A DNA stretch of 64,000 nucleotides, from contig JACEFZ010021717.1 of assembly GCA_014155875.1 (NCBI GenBank), positions 36,001-100,000 of the forward strand, written 5' to 3'. Under the pieces are notes generated by a model. That model made no database searches. It was not told the origin of the DNA and saw nothing but the letters and a program-made list of their open reading frames with translations. The translations under genes and the position numbers were made by a program. The DNA is from Cepaea nemoralis (lineage: Eukaryota; Mollusca; Gastropoda; Stylommatophora; Helicidae). Positions 23,815 through 34,519 of the stretch are shown piece by piece (the first letter of the stretch is position 1; every line of letters starts with the position of its first letter).

Positions 23815-24740
23815 TAAATCACTCATCATCGTCATCATCATCATCTTCCACTTCTGACGTCAAGCGTCTTGGGGAGGAATAATTTGCGCTCCAGCGCCTG
23901 GTGGGCGGTACTGGATATGTTAGTGTCATTCCGTGTGATTGTACAATGTCTTTGATGTCGTCAATCCATTTCCTTCTTGAACGTCCTCTTGGTCTCGTCG
24001 CAGATGATCTTTAATGAAAGGCCAATGATGGTAGTTGCTAGTGTTGCATTCTAACGACATGGCCAAACCACTTGATCTTCTGCCTTTCAATAAATGTGGC
24101 AAAGGGTATTGATCCCACTGTCTGTCTGATAACAGCATTTCTTACTCGGCGTCGGATTGTTAAGTTGGCAGCTCTCCTCAGGCATCTCATCTCGCAGGTG
24201 TTGATTTTGCGAGAGTGTGATTTGGATAAAGTCCAAGTTTGAGATTGGTAGCATAGGGATGGTGTGAATTATGCTGTTTATTATCTGTCGTTTTGCGAGC
24301 TTGGGTATATTTGAATGTTTCAGAAAGGGTGATAGTTGATATGTAAGTGCACTAGATTTTTGACATCTGATTTCGATTTCTCTGTCCAATCTGTCATCTT
24401 CTGTGATCATACTTCCAAGATATTTGAATTCTTTAACTTGTTTCAGAGTTGTGCTATTTATATGTATACTTAGTGGGCCCGGCGATCTGCTAACTTGCAT
24501 TTCTTCGATTTGGGCTATGTTTATACTCATATTGTATCTGCTGCAGGTTGAACTCATATTGGTAATATGATTTTGTAGCCTGCCCTCATCGCTGTAAAAC
24601 AGGCACTGATCGTCTGCAAATAGAAGTTCATGTATTTCCCGTGGATCAGTTGTTTCATCTGGAGTAAAGAGTTCTAACTTTTCTGAATCTGTTCTGTCAA
24701 GGCTTGCTTCTTTGGTTTCTCTGTCCATGTAGATATTCAA
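23815..24740 (-). pseudogene. LINE reverse transcriptase, 5'-truncated
   Basis: The main frame 24740-24087 reads ELLFADDQCLFYSDEGRL, with the FADD catalytic box, and then FKYLGSMITEDDRLDREIE. After frame loss the end continues as KWFGHVVRM and RPRGRSRRKWIDDIKDI. The translation finishes in an Asp run encoded by (GAT)n at 23821-23845, so the 3' end is a trinucleotide repeat as in other LINEs here. The N-terminal endonuclease and fingers are absent. Confidence 0.9.
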
Positions 24741-24744
24741 TCAC

Positions 24745-24800
24745 TAACAGCCTTTAATGCTGAAGTTGACTGTGACGTCCTCTAAATGAAATACAACTAA
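24745..24800 (+). mobile_element. SINE family A, 3' terminus only
   Basis: GCTGAAGTTGACTGTGACGT and CCTCTAAATGAAATACAACT match the last 50 bp of the family. Confidence 0.65.
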
Positions 24801-24938
24801 TTTAAATATCCGAGAGATGTATCACAGAAATAAAGAACAGAATGATTATCAGCGATTGATTGTCTTGCTAACTGGCTTGGACGATCATGCTTCACAACAT
24901 CTGGTGATCTTTAAACCAAAATCTGGAGGTCTGGTTTT

Positions 24939-24940
<2 letters not shown>

Positions 24941-24995
<55 letters not shown>

Positions 24996-24996
24996 A
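24941..24996. repeat. GAAA microsatellite
   Basis: About fourteen GAAA units, placed just upstream of another SINE 3' terminus. Confidence 0.97.
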
Positions 24997-25009
24997 ATCA
25001 CAAACATCA

Positions 25010-25062
25010 ATAAAATGTTGGGGTTGACTGCGATGTCATGTAAATGAGACGCAACTAACTCT
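25010..25062 (+). mobile_element. SINE family A, 3' terminus only
   Basis: AAATGTTGGGGTTGACTGCG, GATGTCATGTAAATGAG and CAACTAACT match the family end. Confidence 0.7.
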
Positions 25063-25219
25063 TTTATGGGACTATACAACTACGGGATTTGTGTGTGTGG
25101 GGGGGGGGGGAGGTTGGAGGGTTGGGAGTTAAATGAAACTGTTGGACATTGAAACCCTGAAGGGAGAGTGAACCCAATGGCCTCAATCAACCCCAACTAT
25201 CTTTTGGGGTGCTGTTTGT

Positions 25220-25400
25220 GATATCTTGGCAGTTCAGTGGTTTGCCATTGCTTTCTGAACGACCAGCAATCATAACATTTTGTGAAAACCAACGCAAAGC
25301 GGTCTGCAGCCACGTCGCCCACAGCTGTGTTTCGAACGCGGTATGCGGAATTACGAACTGCGTCCGATAACCCCTTCGCCACAGAACTACCAACCCCTAT
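25220..25400 (-). mobile_element. SINE family A, 5' two thirds
   Basis: Minus strand: TCTGTGGCGAAGGGGTTATC (A box), CGCGTTCGAAACAC (B box), and AGAAAGCAATGGCAAACCAC (core). It stops before the usual 3' end. Confidence 0.88.
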
Positions 25401-25670
25401 TTTTCCGTTCGCTCACATAAGCGCCTCCCCTCCCTCCTAGCGGGTGTTCTTCCCTCGGGTGGCTAGTCCAATCCCTGAGCTTGTGACATTTTTTTTTTAA
25501 ACCCTTAATCCGTTGGACGCTTTAACCACACATCCGGTTCATTCATTCCATCGATAGTCGTAAAACGCGTTGATCGTTTATGTCGTATTCAGTCACAACA
25601 AGGGTACAGATAAATAAAAATTGTATGTTCATGTAGTTGTGTTGGTTTGTGTTTGTTTATTATGTGCTAA
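25401..25670. other. No recognised feature
   Basis: Unassigned flank; one T run at 25490-25498. Confidence 0.4.
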
Positions 25671-25674
25671 CGGA

Positions 25675-25737
25675 GGCTTTAGCCGCAACGTCCATTTTGT
25701 TTCTTGTAATCGTGTTCTAGTAACGTTCACAATCTAC
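25675..25737 (+). repeat. Dispersed copy of the left flank of the 26.76-kb element
   Basis: TAGCCGCAACGTCCATTTTG followed by CTTGTAA and CGTTCAC also occurs at 26720-26772. The repeat therefore spans the 26758 inverted-end boundary. Confidence 0.75.
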
Positions 25738-25879
25738 TTTCCGTTTTTGTGTGTGTGTGTGTGTGTGTGTGTGATTCATTCACTTCCTCGGTGTTTCTGT
25801 GCTGTTTGAGTCCAAAGTATGTTCTATAGATTGTCGCTCAGACATTTAGATGGCATTTATACCGTATCGACGAATGGGT

Positions 25880-26010
25880 TGCTGTAGTATCGACTGCCTG
25901 TTTTCTTATTCACGACACTGGAAGTCTGGGGCAGTAGTTCATTGCCTGTTTTTTTTTTTTTCTTTCACGATATTGAAAGTCTGGAGCAGTAGTTCATTCT
26001 CTGTCTGTTT
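25880..26010. repeat. Imperfect 60-bp tandem duplication
   Basis: CACGACACTGGAAGTCTGGG and CACGATATTGAAAGTCTGGA are each followed by AGTAGTTCATT. A two-copy duplication with a T run between. Confidence 0.75.
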
Positions 26011-26071
26011 GTCAGGGGCGCAATACCACAGTGACAGTTAGCTGGCTCTACAGTGAGTTTTGTTTTATTGT

Positions 26072-26078
26072 AGCTTCG

Positions 26079-26143
<65 letters not shown>
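26072..26143. repeat. TTTC microsatellite
   Basis: About seventeen TTTC units, followed by a short CTGT run. Confidence 0.97.
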
Positions 26144-26149
26144 TTCCCT

Positions 26150-26700
26150 GTCTGTCTGTCTGTCTTTTTTCCGTTTTTATGTATCGGTGTGTTTGTCTGT
26201 CTGTGTGTCTATCTGTTTCCCATTCTCAACCTCTTCTCCTTATTCTGCTGCTTCCTCTTCAAAAATGGTGATGTTCGAGCAACGATATTTACACTGAACG
26301 AGACGCCTGTTTACCTCCACACGGGGACATCCTGGACTGGCTAACAAAGAGAAGAGCGACCATAATTTCCACTTTGATGAACCCTCCCGAGGACTTTACA
26401 AGATGCGAGACTGCAAAAGAATCACGGCAATTGCTCAATGTGACAGTGGGCAATCAAAACCCACTTGATGCACTCACCGCTTGGAGAGCTCACGAACATT
26501 CTAGAAATTAGTCTATTGTTTGCCAGCCACGTTGGGACATCGCCATTCATGAAGTTATTAGGTCGTACAAGAGTCTGGTTCTAAGAACAATAAAAGCAAC
26601 GACAATAGCAACGATTATGGCAGCAATAGTAACAACTAAGTATTATACTGGCGCAGCTGCAATAAAGCTGTACACATACAATTAGAACCGGTGTATAGTT
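26150..26700. other. No recognised feature
   Basis: Unassigned. The short plus-strand frames here have no family features. Confidence 0.4.
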
Positions 26701-26757
26701 TGTGAGCTGACGAAGGTTCTAGCCGCAACGTCCATTTTGTCGCTTGTAAGTGTCATT

Positions 26758-27725
26758 CTATAGTGCGTTCACAAATGTTTGCCCCACCCCCCACCCCCCA
26801 CCCCCACCCCCCAATAAAAATCCCTAACTCAGTGATCAACTGAGGGAAAATGATGAGATTTGGCATATAACTTTATCAGCATGTACACTCAACAGCAAAG
26901 ATGTTGTTCTGGAGATTGTACAGAATATCTCAATGTTTGTTTATCTTTTGTATTTAATTTACTGGTGCATATTATTAAATGTATTACAGCTTCACACGGA
27001 AACATCAATGTTCAATAATGAATTTCTCCGTGGTGAACGAGGAATTTCATTGTGAAAAGCACGTCATATAGTGGAACGGATATGCCTCGTTACTCAAATT
27101 GACATGCATTACTGTAAAACGAGTACATAAATAAACACACGTAGTATTGTTTGGCGCTCACAGAAAAAAAGGAAAGAAGTAAAGACTAGAAGACGCACCA
27201 GACAACATAAAATTTGAAAGCTATAGTTAGCGACCGGGATTCGAACCTGTCACCTCTAAATGACGACAGCGCTTCCCTACAGGAACAAGTGTACTGTGTT
27301 CGACGCATGACCAACTAGACACTCCATAAATAGTGTCTTCATTAGTCATGTCTATCATACACATGAACCTAACAACTATGGAATACGGACAGAATTCGGA
27401 TCAAACCATTGAGATAGCACCATAGGTCTCATAATTTATATTAAACCAGCATAGGTCAAATAACAAACACACATACACATCGGACCGTAAATGCTTGAAT
27501 TACTGTAAAACAAGTTTGATAGCGGGAATTCAATACTTATTCGCCCAAACATCAAAGAAATTTCGCCGCTTTCCATGATTTCATTTGACTTTGGACCTAT
27601 GAAAGACATTTTCTTAGGGCGGGAGTAATATAAGACGGCAGGAAAAATTTCATAATGATGCAACAGATACTTTTTAAAATAAAGTTGAACGTGAATGAGG
27701 GAAAACTTTTGTGAACGCACCATAG
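26758..27725. mobile_element. Element with 23-bp inverted ends (unclassified DNA transposon-like)
   Basis: CTATAGTGCGTTCACAAATG at 26758 matches the complement of 27725-27706 with two mismatches. The 968-bp interior carries a C-rich run at 26783-26813 and a tRNA-like remnant near 27235-27310 (GGGATTCGAACC in reverse). No transposase was seen and no target duplication is clear. The flank repeat at 25675 suggests the true unit may be larger. Confidence 0.5.
26783..26813 (-). other. Potential G-quadruplex run
   Basis: The plus strand is CCCC and CCCCCC blocks separated by single A bases. The minus strand is thus five or six runs of four or more G with 1-base loops, a strong G4-forming pattern. 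Confidence 0.7.
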
Positions 27726-27784
27726 TAAAGCTTACAGATCCTACTTCTCGTGTTCTTGGATTTACTTACTGTATTTTTGCACCA

Positions 27785-28260
27785 ATGTGCCTTCTCATTC
27801 ACCCGGTACAGCGACTAAATGTGCCTTCTCATTCACCCGGTACAGCGACTAAATGTGCCTTCTCATTCACCCGGTACAGCGACTAAATGTGCCTTCTCAT
27901 TCACCCGGTACAGCGACTAAATGTGCCTTCTCATTCACCCGGTACAGCGACTAAATGTGCCTTCTCATTCACCCGGTACAGCGACTAAATGTGCCTTCTC
28001 ATTCACCCGGTACAGCGACTAAATGTGCCTTCTCATTCACCCGGTACAGCGACTAAATGTGCCTTCTCATTCACCCGGTACAGCGACTAAATGTGCCTTC
28101 TCATTCACCCGGTACAGCGACTAAATGTGCCTTCTCATTCACCCGGTACAGCGACTAAATATGCCTTCTCATTCACCCGGTACAGCGACTAAATGTGCCT
28201 TCTCATTCACCCGGTACAGCGACTAAATGTGCCTTCTCATTCACCCGGTACAGCGACTAA
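27785..28260. repeat. 34-bp satellite, 14 copies
   Basis: ATGTGCCTTCTCATTCACCC with CGGTACAGCGACTAA repeats every 34 bp from 27785 to 28227. Copies are identical except for one ATATGCC variant near 28159, so amplification is recent. Confidence 0.98.
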
Positions 28261-28529
28261 ATGTACCAGTCAGGTGTCGACTGACGAGGTCCTTCGGGCA
28301 CTTTCTGTGTGCAACTCTTTTCTCCGCGTTTCATTAGTGCTCAGCTTGTCTTCTTCGGGTCACAATATAACATTCTAAGCTCAGTACACGAACTCCGATG
28401 TACCCACAAGGAATCAATGTGTACTTGCAAGAATCAAGGCTCAGTGTCACTATGTTATTGTAAATTTGGTCTGTATCAGTTTGAAATCCAAGATAACAAC
28501 ACAGAGAAATGAACCCCTCATTTGAGATT

Positions 28530-28612
28530 ATTTAGTCAATCAGTCAGTCAGTCAGTCAGTCAGTCAGTCAGTCAGTCAGTCAGTTAGTCAGTTAGTTAGT
28601 TAGTTAGTTAGT
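28530..28612. repeat. CAGT/TAGT microsatellite at a LINE 3' end
   Basis: About twenty tetranucleotides grading from CAGT to TAGT. It abuts the 3' end of the minus-strand LINE at 28613, so it is probably that element's tail. Confidence 0.93.
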
Positions 28613-29290
28613 CGACAGATCATCCTCATTGCACATCGAACCATTCAGTCCATAAGTGCTCGGATCGCCTCCTCAGCAAATCCCGCAGCGTGTAGCGGCT
28701 AACGACGCCAGTTCTGTGTTGGTTTATCAATCTTCTTTGGCTTCCTGCGTAGTGTTCTTGTTTGGCCACCCCTCTTTTAATTTGCTGTTCTCGCAGTCTG
28801 GCCATGGTTGTAGATTCACAGTCATCACTTGGTTCTCACAAAAGTCTTACTTCTCGTAGAGCATTCAGAATGTCAGCCTGGTCCATGGCGCGTCCGCCCT
28901 CCACAGTGGCCTTACCTGCGAGCTTGTCAGCCCGCTCATTTCCTTATACTCCCGCATACCCTGGCACGAAGATGAAACTAATCTTTGCCAGCCGAGACCG
29001 CTCCAGAGACAGCAACCATTCTCTTCGGATCCACCCCATCTCTGTTCTCTTGAGCATGCTCATTGAGTCGCTAAGGAAACATGCCCTAGTGAATGTCTGT
29101 GTCTCGAGCCATGTTATTGCTTTACTTACTGCCATGACTTCCATAGTCAGGCTACGTGTGGTCTCAACAAAAGCACCAGAGCCCTCCTTCACAGTTCTCC
29201 CTCCAGCTCCCGTCGTAAAGTCCCATGAGCTTTTTGCATGTCGGACGACCGACCGACCTACTATTTGAAATAGTTTATCTATAGACATGC
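28613..29290 (-). pseudogene. LINE RNase H domain and 3' end
   Basis: Frame 29288-28944 reads EVMAVSKAITWLE (the E motif helix), then FLSDSMSMLKR (D motif) and FVPGYAG. It continues below 28944 as GNERADKLAGKA. This is RNase H of an I-type non-LTR element, a different subfamily from 1-240. The 3' UTR runs to a tetranucleotide tail at 28612. The reverse transcriptase part is absent, so the copy is 5'-truncated. Confidence 0.87.
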
Positions 29291-29835
29291 CCAGGTGCTA
29301 GCAAATCGACTTAGGCACACGCCAACATAGATAAACAAACATAGAGCTGTCAATTAAAATGGGTTCATTTAAGGAATACGTTACCGACTAAGAAAACGAT
29401 GTTTTACCATATTCACATAAGCAAACCTCCTTTTATGACCTTGCTGAAATGTCTTGCCACAGATACCGATTTAAACATAACAAAGACGAATAAACATTCT
29501 CTTCCAGTTGTAGGAACTCCGAGACTTAAGCCCACTTGAGAATCTGTAGACCGCAGCTCGAAATCCCTGGAGTGTCAGCTGTTCGCTAATTGGGTAAGGT
29601 CGTGAGTGCTGTGTTTGTCTTTTCTCTCTTCTCTTTTCTACCATAGAATGTATAGGGAAGTAAGACTGGACTGCTGCACGCTCGCCATCAATCAACATCG
29701 CCAGTTGTTCTAATTCCTGGACAATAATCCTGCCTGGAATGGTTTAGGAGTTGAACGAATGTTTGTATTTGTGTTCACGAGAAAGTCTCAGTTGTAGAGT
29801 GGTCTCTGGGTATAGAGGTTAGTTGTGACTGTTAG
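29291..29835. other. No recognised feature
   Basis: Unassigned flank. Confidence 0.4.
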
Positions 29836-29839
29836 CAGC

Positions 29840-30860
29840 TTTCTCCAATCTTGGACATGTAATAACAGATTATGGCAGAAGTGAAACAGAAATCAAACAG
29901 AGAATAGGAATGGCCAAACATGTTTCAAACATTATGAAATCAGCATTAAGATCTAGAGAGATTAACAACGCGTTACAAACGAGAATCGTTAAATGTTATA
30001 TGTATTTAGCCCTACTGCATGGCGCAGAAACCTGGACATTTGAGTTAAGAACCGACATCACTGCACTCAGGACATTCCCATACGTGCTCCGTCCCCTAGT
30101 TCAACAGCCAGCGAAGAGCCATACCCCACCGCTATCTGATTAAAAGTTTTCCTGGTCTTCCCTCTCAGTTTTGAGATTCTTCCAGAACCCCTGCCGATCC
30201 CCGCAATCTCATTCCTTCCACATATGGGTTCTCAATCTGTTTCTCCGCCTTCTCCACCTGGTCCCACAAGCGCACGACCACCTCCCCCTTGTCCATAGGG
30301 AAACTACCACCAAGAGGTGCCCTCCCTGCTAGCCTATCAGCCTGTTCATTCCCTCGTATCCCCGCATGGCCAGGGCAAAATATCCATACAATTCTCATAA
30401 TCTATGACCTGTGAAGCGACGAGAGCCATTCTATACGAAACATTCCTTTCTCCACCTTGCTAAGCATACTCTTTGAAGGAAACCTGGACAGTGAACAAGC
30501 AATTAAAAAGTCAAATAGAGGCCATGGAGATGTGAATATATAGAAGAATATGTCATATATCAGGGAAACAAAAGCAATCAAATACAGAGGTTCTAGAAAA
30601 ATTGGGAATGAAAAGAGAATTGATGAAAGAAATACAAAAGAGGGAAGTGAAATATCTCGGCTACGTTACACTACATAACACTCTTATAAAATCATACTGG
30701 TTGAAGACAAGCGAGCAAGAGGTAGACAACGATACAAGCGATAAGATAACCCCAACAGATGGATGAACAGAAGTCTGACAAAATGTACAGTCAAGGTGTG
30801 AGACAGACAGTGATGGAGATACATTGCAGACAACCTTCATTGTGGAGACGACACCTGATT
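29840..30860 (+). pseudogene. LINE reverse transcriptase remnant split by an insertion
   Basis: The first piece (to 30038) reads LGHVITDYGRSE, MAKHVSNIMKSALRSREI and LLHGAETWT. The second (from 30479) resumes ETWTVNKQLKSQIEAME, then YRRICHISG and REVKYLGYV. The repeated GAAACCTGGACA at the junctions is a target duplication from the insertion at 30039-30478. The RT piece is itself decayed by stops (30535, 30600s). Confidence 0.88.
30039..30478 (-). mobile_element. Truncated RNase H-type LINE inserted in another LINE
   Basis: Minus strand: starts mid-domain (KSMLSKVEKGMFR), then MRIVWIFCPGHAGIRGNEQA and DRLAGRAPLGG, and finally a 3' UTR ending GATGTCGGTTCTTAACTCAA. It is flanked by GAAACCTGGACA at 30027-30038 and 30479-30490. 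A 5' truncation, intact 3' end and 12-bp duplication are the signature of target-primed reverse transcription. Confidence 0.92.
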
Positions 30861-30864
30861 GATT

Positions 30865-31250
30865 GATTGACTGTGAACGTGCTGTATAAGCAGCCGTAGG
30901 CCAACACATACCGTGGTCATAGAGAGGGGGCGAGTTAGTGGGGCAGTTATGTATTTTAAACATCCCAAAACGCTGTGACATGGCCATCGGCTTGGAAGAA
31001 GCGCCATAATAACAACACCCCCACCCCCGCCCCATTTACAACATTGTAGGGTTTGTATTTTTTAAAACAAAGAGTATTAGAGCGAAACCATCCACAAACT
31101 GGCAGAAGTCAAGGGGAAACTGTCTTTGTATTTATTCATTGTAAAACATTCTTTTGAGCACATTGGATCTAGTTAACGACGTGATTGGGGGGAATCAAAT
31201 GAAATCAGCAAATCACCTCGTCGGATAGAGATTCTTATGTGCAACAGTTG
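30865..31250. other. No recognised feature
   Basis: Unassigned. Confidence 0.4.
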
Positions 31251-31254
31251 AATA

Positions 31255-31567
31255 CTCGATCCTCGTCATCGCGCTGTTGTGTGCACATTGAATGTCAGCA
31301 ATAGCTTACACATAGATGTATGGAATTCCTGAACACTTGTACGAGCTGGGAAGCTAGAAAACAACAAGAATGAAATGGATAGAATAGATGTCAAGTGAAT
31401 ATATTAGTTATTAATGAAATGCAATGGTCAAGTGTGAGAGAAAATGGCTGCCAAGACATTTCTTGGTGGGAAAAATCGGGCGCAGTGATACTGATTACTG
31501 ACCACAGAGTTGATTGGTCTATAAAAGTCTGGGTGTAGCACCACATGCCCACTGCGGCTTAAGGCGT
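31255..31567 (+). pseudogene. LINE endonuclease N-terminal remnant
   Basis: Frame-broken text reads GKLENNKNEMDRIDV and then NILVINEMQWSSVRENG. This corresponds to the GKLxxVxxEMxRxxVxILGIxExRW opening of APE-type LINE endonucleases, including the catalytic Glu. The hAT element at 31576 interrupts it. Confidence 0.65.
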
Positions 31568-31859
31568 GTTGACGGCATAGTTGCCATTCTAGATATTTTA
31601 TATCCAGATCTAGAGGTTTTTGCCGGCGTCTGGATACCGTTTTCTGACGTTTGGATGCTGGATGCAATTCTAGATACTTTTCATTTCGAGTCGGATATTT
31701 TGAATACTTTCTAGATTTTACTTTTCTTTCGGTGTCATTTACCCATTTTATGTTTGGTCTGGACGCGCGTAAATTATGGTAACTGCCATTATTTAAACTT
31801 TGAACTGACTTGGGTCAACGCTCAACAATCTGGCAACCACCCCCCCCCCCCTGTAATGA

Positions 31860-33286
31860 GTAAAAGGGCGCATAAGGGCACTGAAGAAATTTTTGGTCAG
31901 TAAACATTTAAACTTAAAGAATTTGGCTGCAATTGGAACCGATAATGCATCGGTAATGGTCGGTATCAACCATGGCGTATAGGCAAAATTGAAGGAAGAT
32001 ATCCCATCTTTAATCCTCATAAAATGTGCGTGTCATTCCTTGCAGCTAGCATTATCACATGCCTCATCAGTCAGAATGTTTACCAAGGAATTTAGAATTC
32101 CTTATTGCTGAAACACATAACTGGTTCTCCAAATCATCTGTCAGACAACAGCAATACAATAATTTATATAAAGCATTAAATGATAGTTCCCTCACCACTG
32201 AAAATTCTGTCATATTGCAAAACTAGATGGTTATCAATTCAGCCAGCTGTTGAAATAATTGTGAACCAATGGTTGGAGTTGAAGACACACGTCGAAATAA
32301 CAAGACAAAATGAAAAGTGCTACACAGCTGAAATACTGTATGGAATGTACAGTGATGAAAAAAATTTTGCATTCCTTCTCTTTTCACAACCCATTTTAAG
32401 TGAAGTGCAGAAAGTTAATAAACTGTTTGAATCTCAAAATGTTGATAAAGTTAAATTACTTGATGATCTCGCTTTGCTATTTCACTCAATTGGTAAAAGA
32501 CTTATATTGCCAACTTGTAAAGCGGACTTGTTCACTTGCACTATAGAGAGATATTTGGCTCCCAAGCCGTACCTGGGATACCAAATCGAATCAAAAATTG
32601 ATGGTTTAAAAACAAAAGGACTGTTAACAGAAAATGAAGAGAACAACTTAAGAAAGCGCTGTCAAGATTGTTTTGTCTCATCATTCGATCAACTGAAGCA
32701 GAGACTTCCGGAAAATTTAGATGTATTGAAAAATATTTCACTCTTTTCTATTAACAACATACCTCAGCCAGCAAAGGACATACCTAAATATTGTCAAGTT
32801 ATTAAATATTTAGGGGCTACTGATAATAGTGTGGCGGAAGCAGAATATTAGTTAACAAAAATAAATTTGGTTGACTGGACAAACAAAACAGAAACTGAAG
32901 CTTTTTGGAGTGAAGTAAGACAATTTAAAGATGCCTCAGGAAACAGTCCATTCTGTAAGCTCTTTGAATGTGCGATGTCTGCCATGATACTACCCCATTC
33001 AAATGCTGATGTGGAAAGAGTTTTCAGTACTGTGAATTATACAAAATGTAAACTAAGAAACAGGATGAAACTTGATCTCTTAAATGCTATATTGACAATA
33101 AGATTTGGCCTGATGAGAGCAGGAAAATGCTGTTCAACTTATCAGCTCCCTGATCGTGTAATAAAAGAAATTGGAACAGCTAAATCATACCAGAGTCATT
33201 TTGAATCTGAAGCTTCAACTTCATCATCCAAGATAAGTGCATCTTGTGAGACAGGCATTAGTGAAGATGAGGACATGATTCTATAG
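31860..33286 (+). pseudogene. hAT transposase, decayed
   Basis: The order seen is IGTDNASVMVGINHGV near 31940 (the catalytic aspartate region), CACHSLQLALSHA near 32030, CKTRWLSIQPAVEII from 32217 (RW motif), and LPHSNADVERVFSTVN near 32990 (C-terminal dimerisation region). 32180-32851 and 32867-33286 are the same frame, split by one TAG at 32849-32851. Upstream of 32180 there are at least two frameshifts and a stop. The N-terminal BED-type zinc finger is missing, so the gene lost its 5' part. It resembles host-gene-like hAT families (ZBED/FAM200/ZNF862 type), but the stops argue against domestication. Confidence 0.9.
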
Positions 33287-33314
33287 GTAAGTCACATCAA
33301 TTTTCTTTTTAATG

Positions 33315-33535
33315 TTGCATATCCCTTACAGGATGGTGCAGTCAACATCAGAATTTTTCAGCTGCTGTTGATGTACAAGGCAAGATTACGCTCAGAAGTT
33401 TGTCATTGCTTTCTGAGCGGGCTCACATACCCCTGTAAGTTACCAGCGCGGCTCGAACCGCTGTCGGTTCGGGCGCAGCTGCGTTACTCACGAGAATATA
33501 CGGGATTACGGCGATAGCCTGATTTTTCGCCAGGG
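33315..33535 (-). mobile_element. SINE family A inside the hAT element
   Basis: Minus strand: AATCCCGTATATTCTCGTGA, GGTTCGAGCCGC (B box), AGAAAGCAATGACAAACTTC (core), TGTTGACTGCACCATCC and GGATATGCAAC. Being inside the hAT it is younger than that element. Confidence 0.88.
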
Positions 33536-33721
33536 AGAACGGCAGTCACATCAATACATATGTAATTTCTTACTTTCTCAATCTGGATATTTTTCCTAGA
33601 TACTTTCCAACAAAATCTAGATATTTATGGATGTTGTTTGGGCCGTTTCTAGACACTTTTGGTCAAAGAAAAGTGGCAACCCTTGTTGACGGTTACCTGA
33701 CTTCTGTTTACTGTTACTGAA

Positions 33722-33946
33722 CTGGAGGACAGCAAGGCCGAATGGATAAGAGAGTTTGTTCTAAATCATCCTGTGTGCTGATGCTGAGGTAAGGGGTTCA
33801 GCCCCTATACAGGTCAGATGGACTAAAATGTTGACATCTCGTACTTCACTCGGGGACGTAAATTACAAATACCTTTGAAGCCAGAGTTGGTTCATCAGAT
33901 GTCGAGGGACACTGGTAATAGGGAAAGTTAATCCACAAGCAAAATT
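33722..33946 (+). mobile_element. SINE family B, tRNA-Leu-like head
   Basis: CAAGGCCGAATGGATAAGAG is the D-arm and A box, and AGGGGTTCAGCCCCTATACA the T-arm with B box, spaced as in a long-variable-arm (Leu/Ser) tRNA. The body shares CTCGGGGACGT and GGTAATAGGGAAAG with the minus-strand copy at 49312-49497. The long tail rules out a plain tRNA gene. Confidence 0.85.
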
Positions 33947-33959
33947 CAATCCAGCTATT

Positions 33960-34250
33960 GCTTGCTTGCGTTCGTTGGCTTGAACTCCAGCGCGAAGTCC
34001 TGTATGTCGGATACCGGACCTGAGGTTTGCGTGAGTATCCGTTGTCCCATGTCTGGCTTATTGGTGTGCAGACTGGTGGTTCCTCGCCGTACAGGCAGAC
34101 ACTCTCCGACTTCGGAGGAATCGGCGATCCTACTGACTTTAGCCAGGACCCCGAAGGGACCTGTTGCCCAGGACGCTCGACGAGGACGCGTCAATAGGTC
34201 TTGGCCAGTATATAACCCGTCTCTGTTGCCATGGAAACACCTCTGCGTCC
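33960..34250 (-). mobile_element. Unclassified 291-bp retroposon-like insertion
   Basis: The 13-bp CAATCCAGCTATT occurs on both sides (33947-33959 and 34251-34263), so removing the insert restores AAAATTCAATCCAGCTATTA. Read on the minus strand it starts GGACGCAGAGGTGTTTCC and ends in a short (CAAG)n-like tail. GC-rich; no tRNA boxes or protein family recognised. Confidence 0.8.
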
Positions 34251-34424
34251 CAATCCAGCTATTAAGACAATTAGTGTGTATGGACTACGCTTGAGTTAAA
34301 AGAGAGCGAGAGTAACAAAACAAAATATAACAATGAAAACAAACAAAGAAATTAGGGAAAAGTACAAAGTTATTGTACAGAATACATATCATGACAGCAG
34401 CATAATACGGTCTAATGATGAACA

Positions 34425-34519
34425 TGGGGATGTGTAGTGTCAATCAATATACAATCCGTCTCCATTCGTCTCTCTGGTTGACCTTCTCTTGCCAATCGCT
34501 GATTCCAAGTGCTTGTAGG

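Larger units (their letters stand above)
31576..33684 (+). mobile_element. hAT DNA transposon with 8-bp target duplication
   Basis: GTTGACGG flanks the element at 31568-31575 and 33685-33692. The left end is CATAGTTGCCATTCT; the complement of the right end is AAGGGTTGCCACTTT, a short imperfect terminal repeat of hAT type. Both subterminal regions are packed with TCTAGATATTT-like motifs (31585-31700 and 33590-33660), typical of hAT transposase binding sites. It contains a decayed transposase and a later SINE. Confidence 0.93.

Noticed and set aside
27785..28260. CRISPR array
   Set aside because: The 34-bp units are directly adjacent with no spacers.
31860..33286. Domesticated hAT-derived host gene
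   Set aside because: It lies between terminal repeats with target duplications, lacks its N-terminus and has stops and frameshifts.
33722..33830. Functional tRNA-Leu gene
   Set aside because: The head is tRNA-like, but the acceptor stem does not close and a shared SINE body follows.
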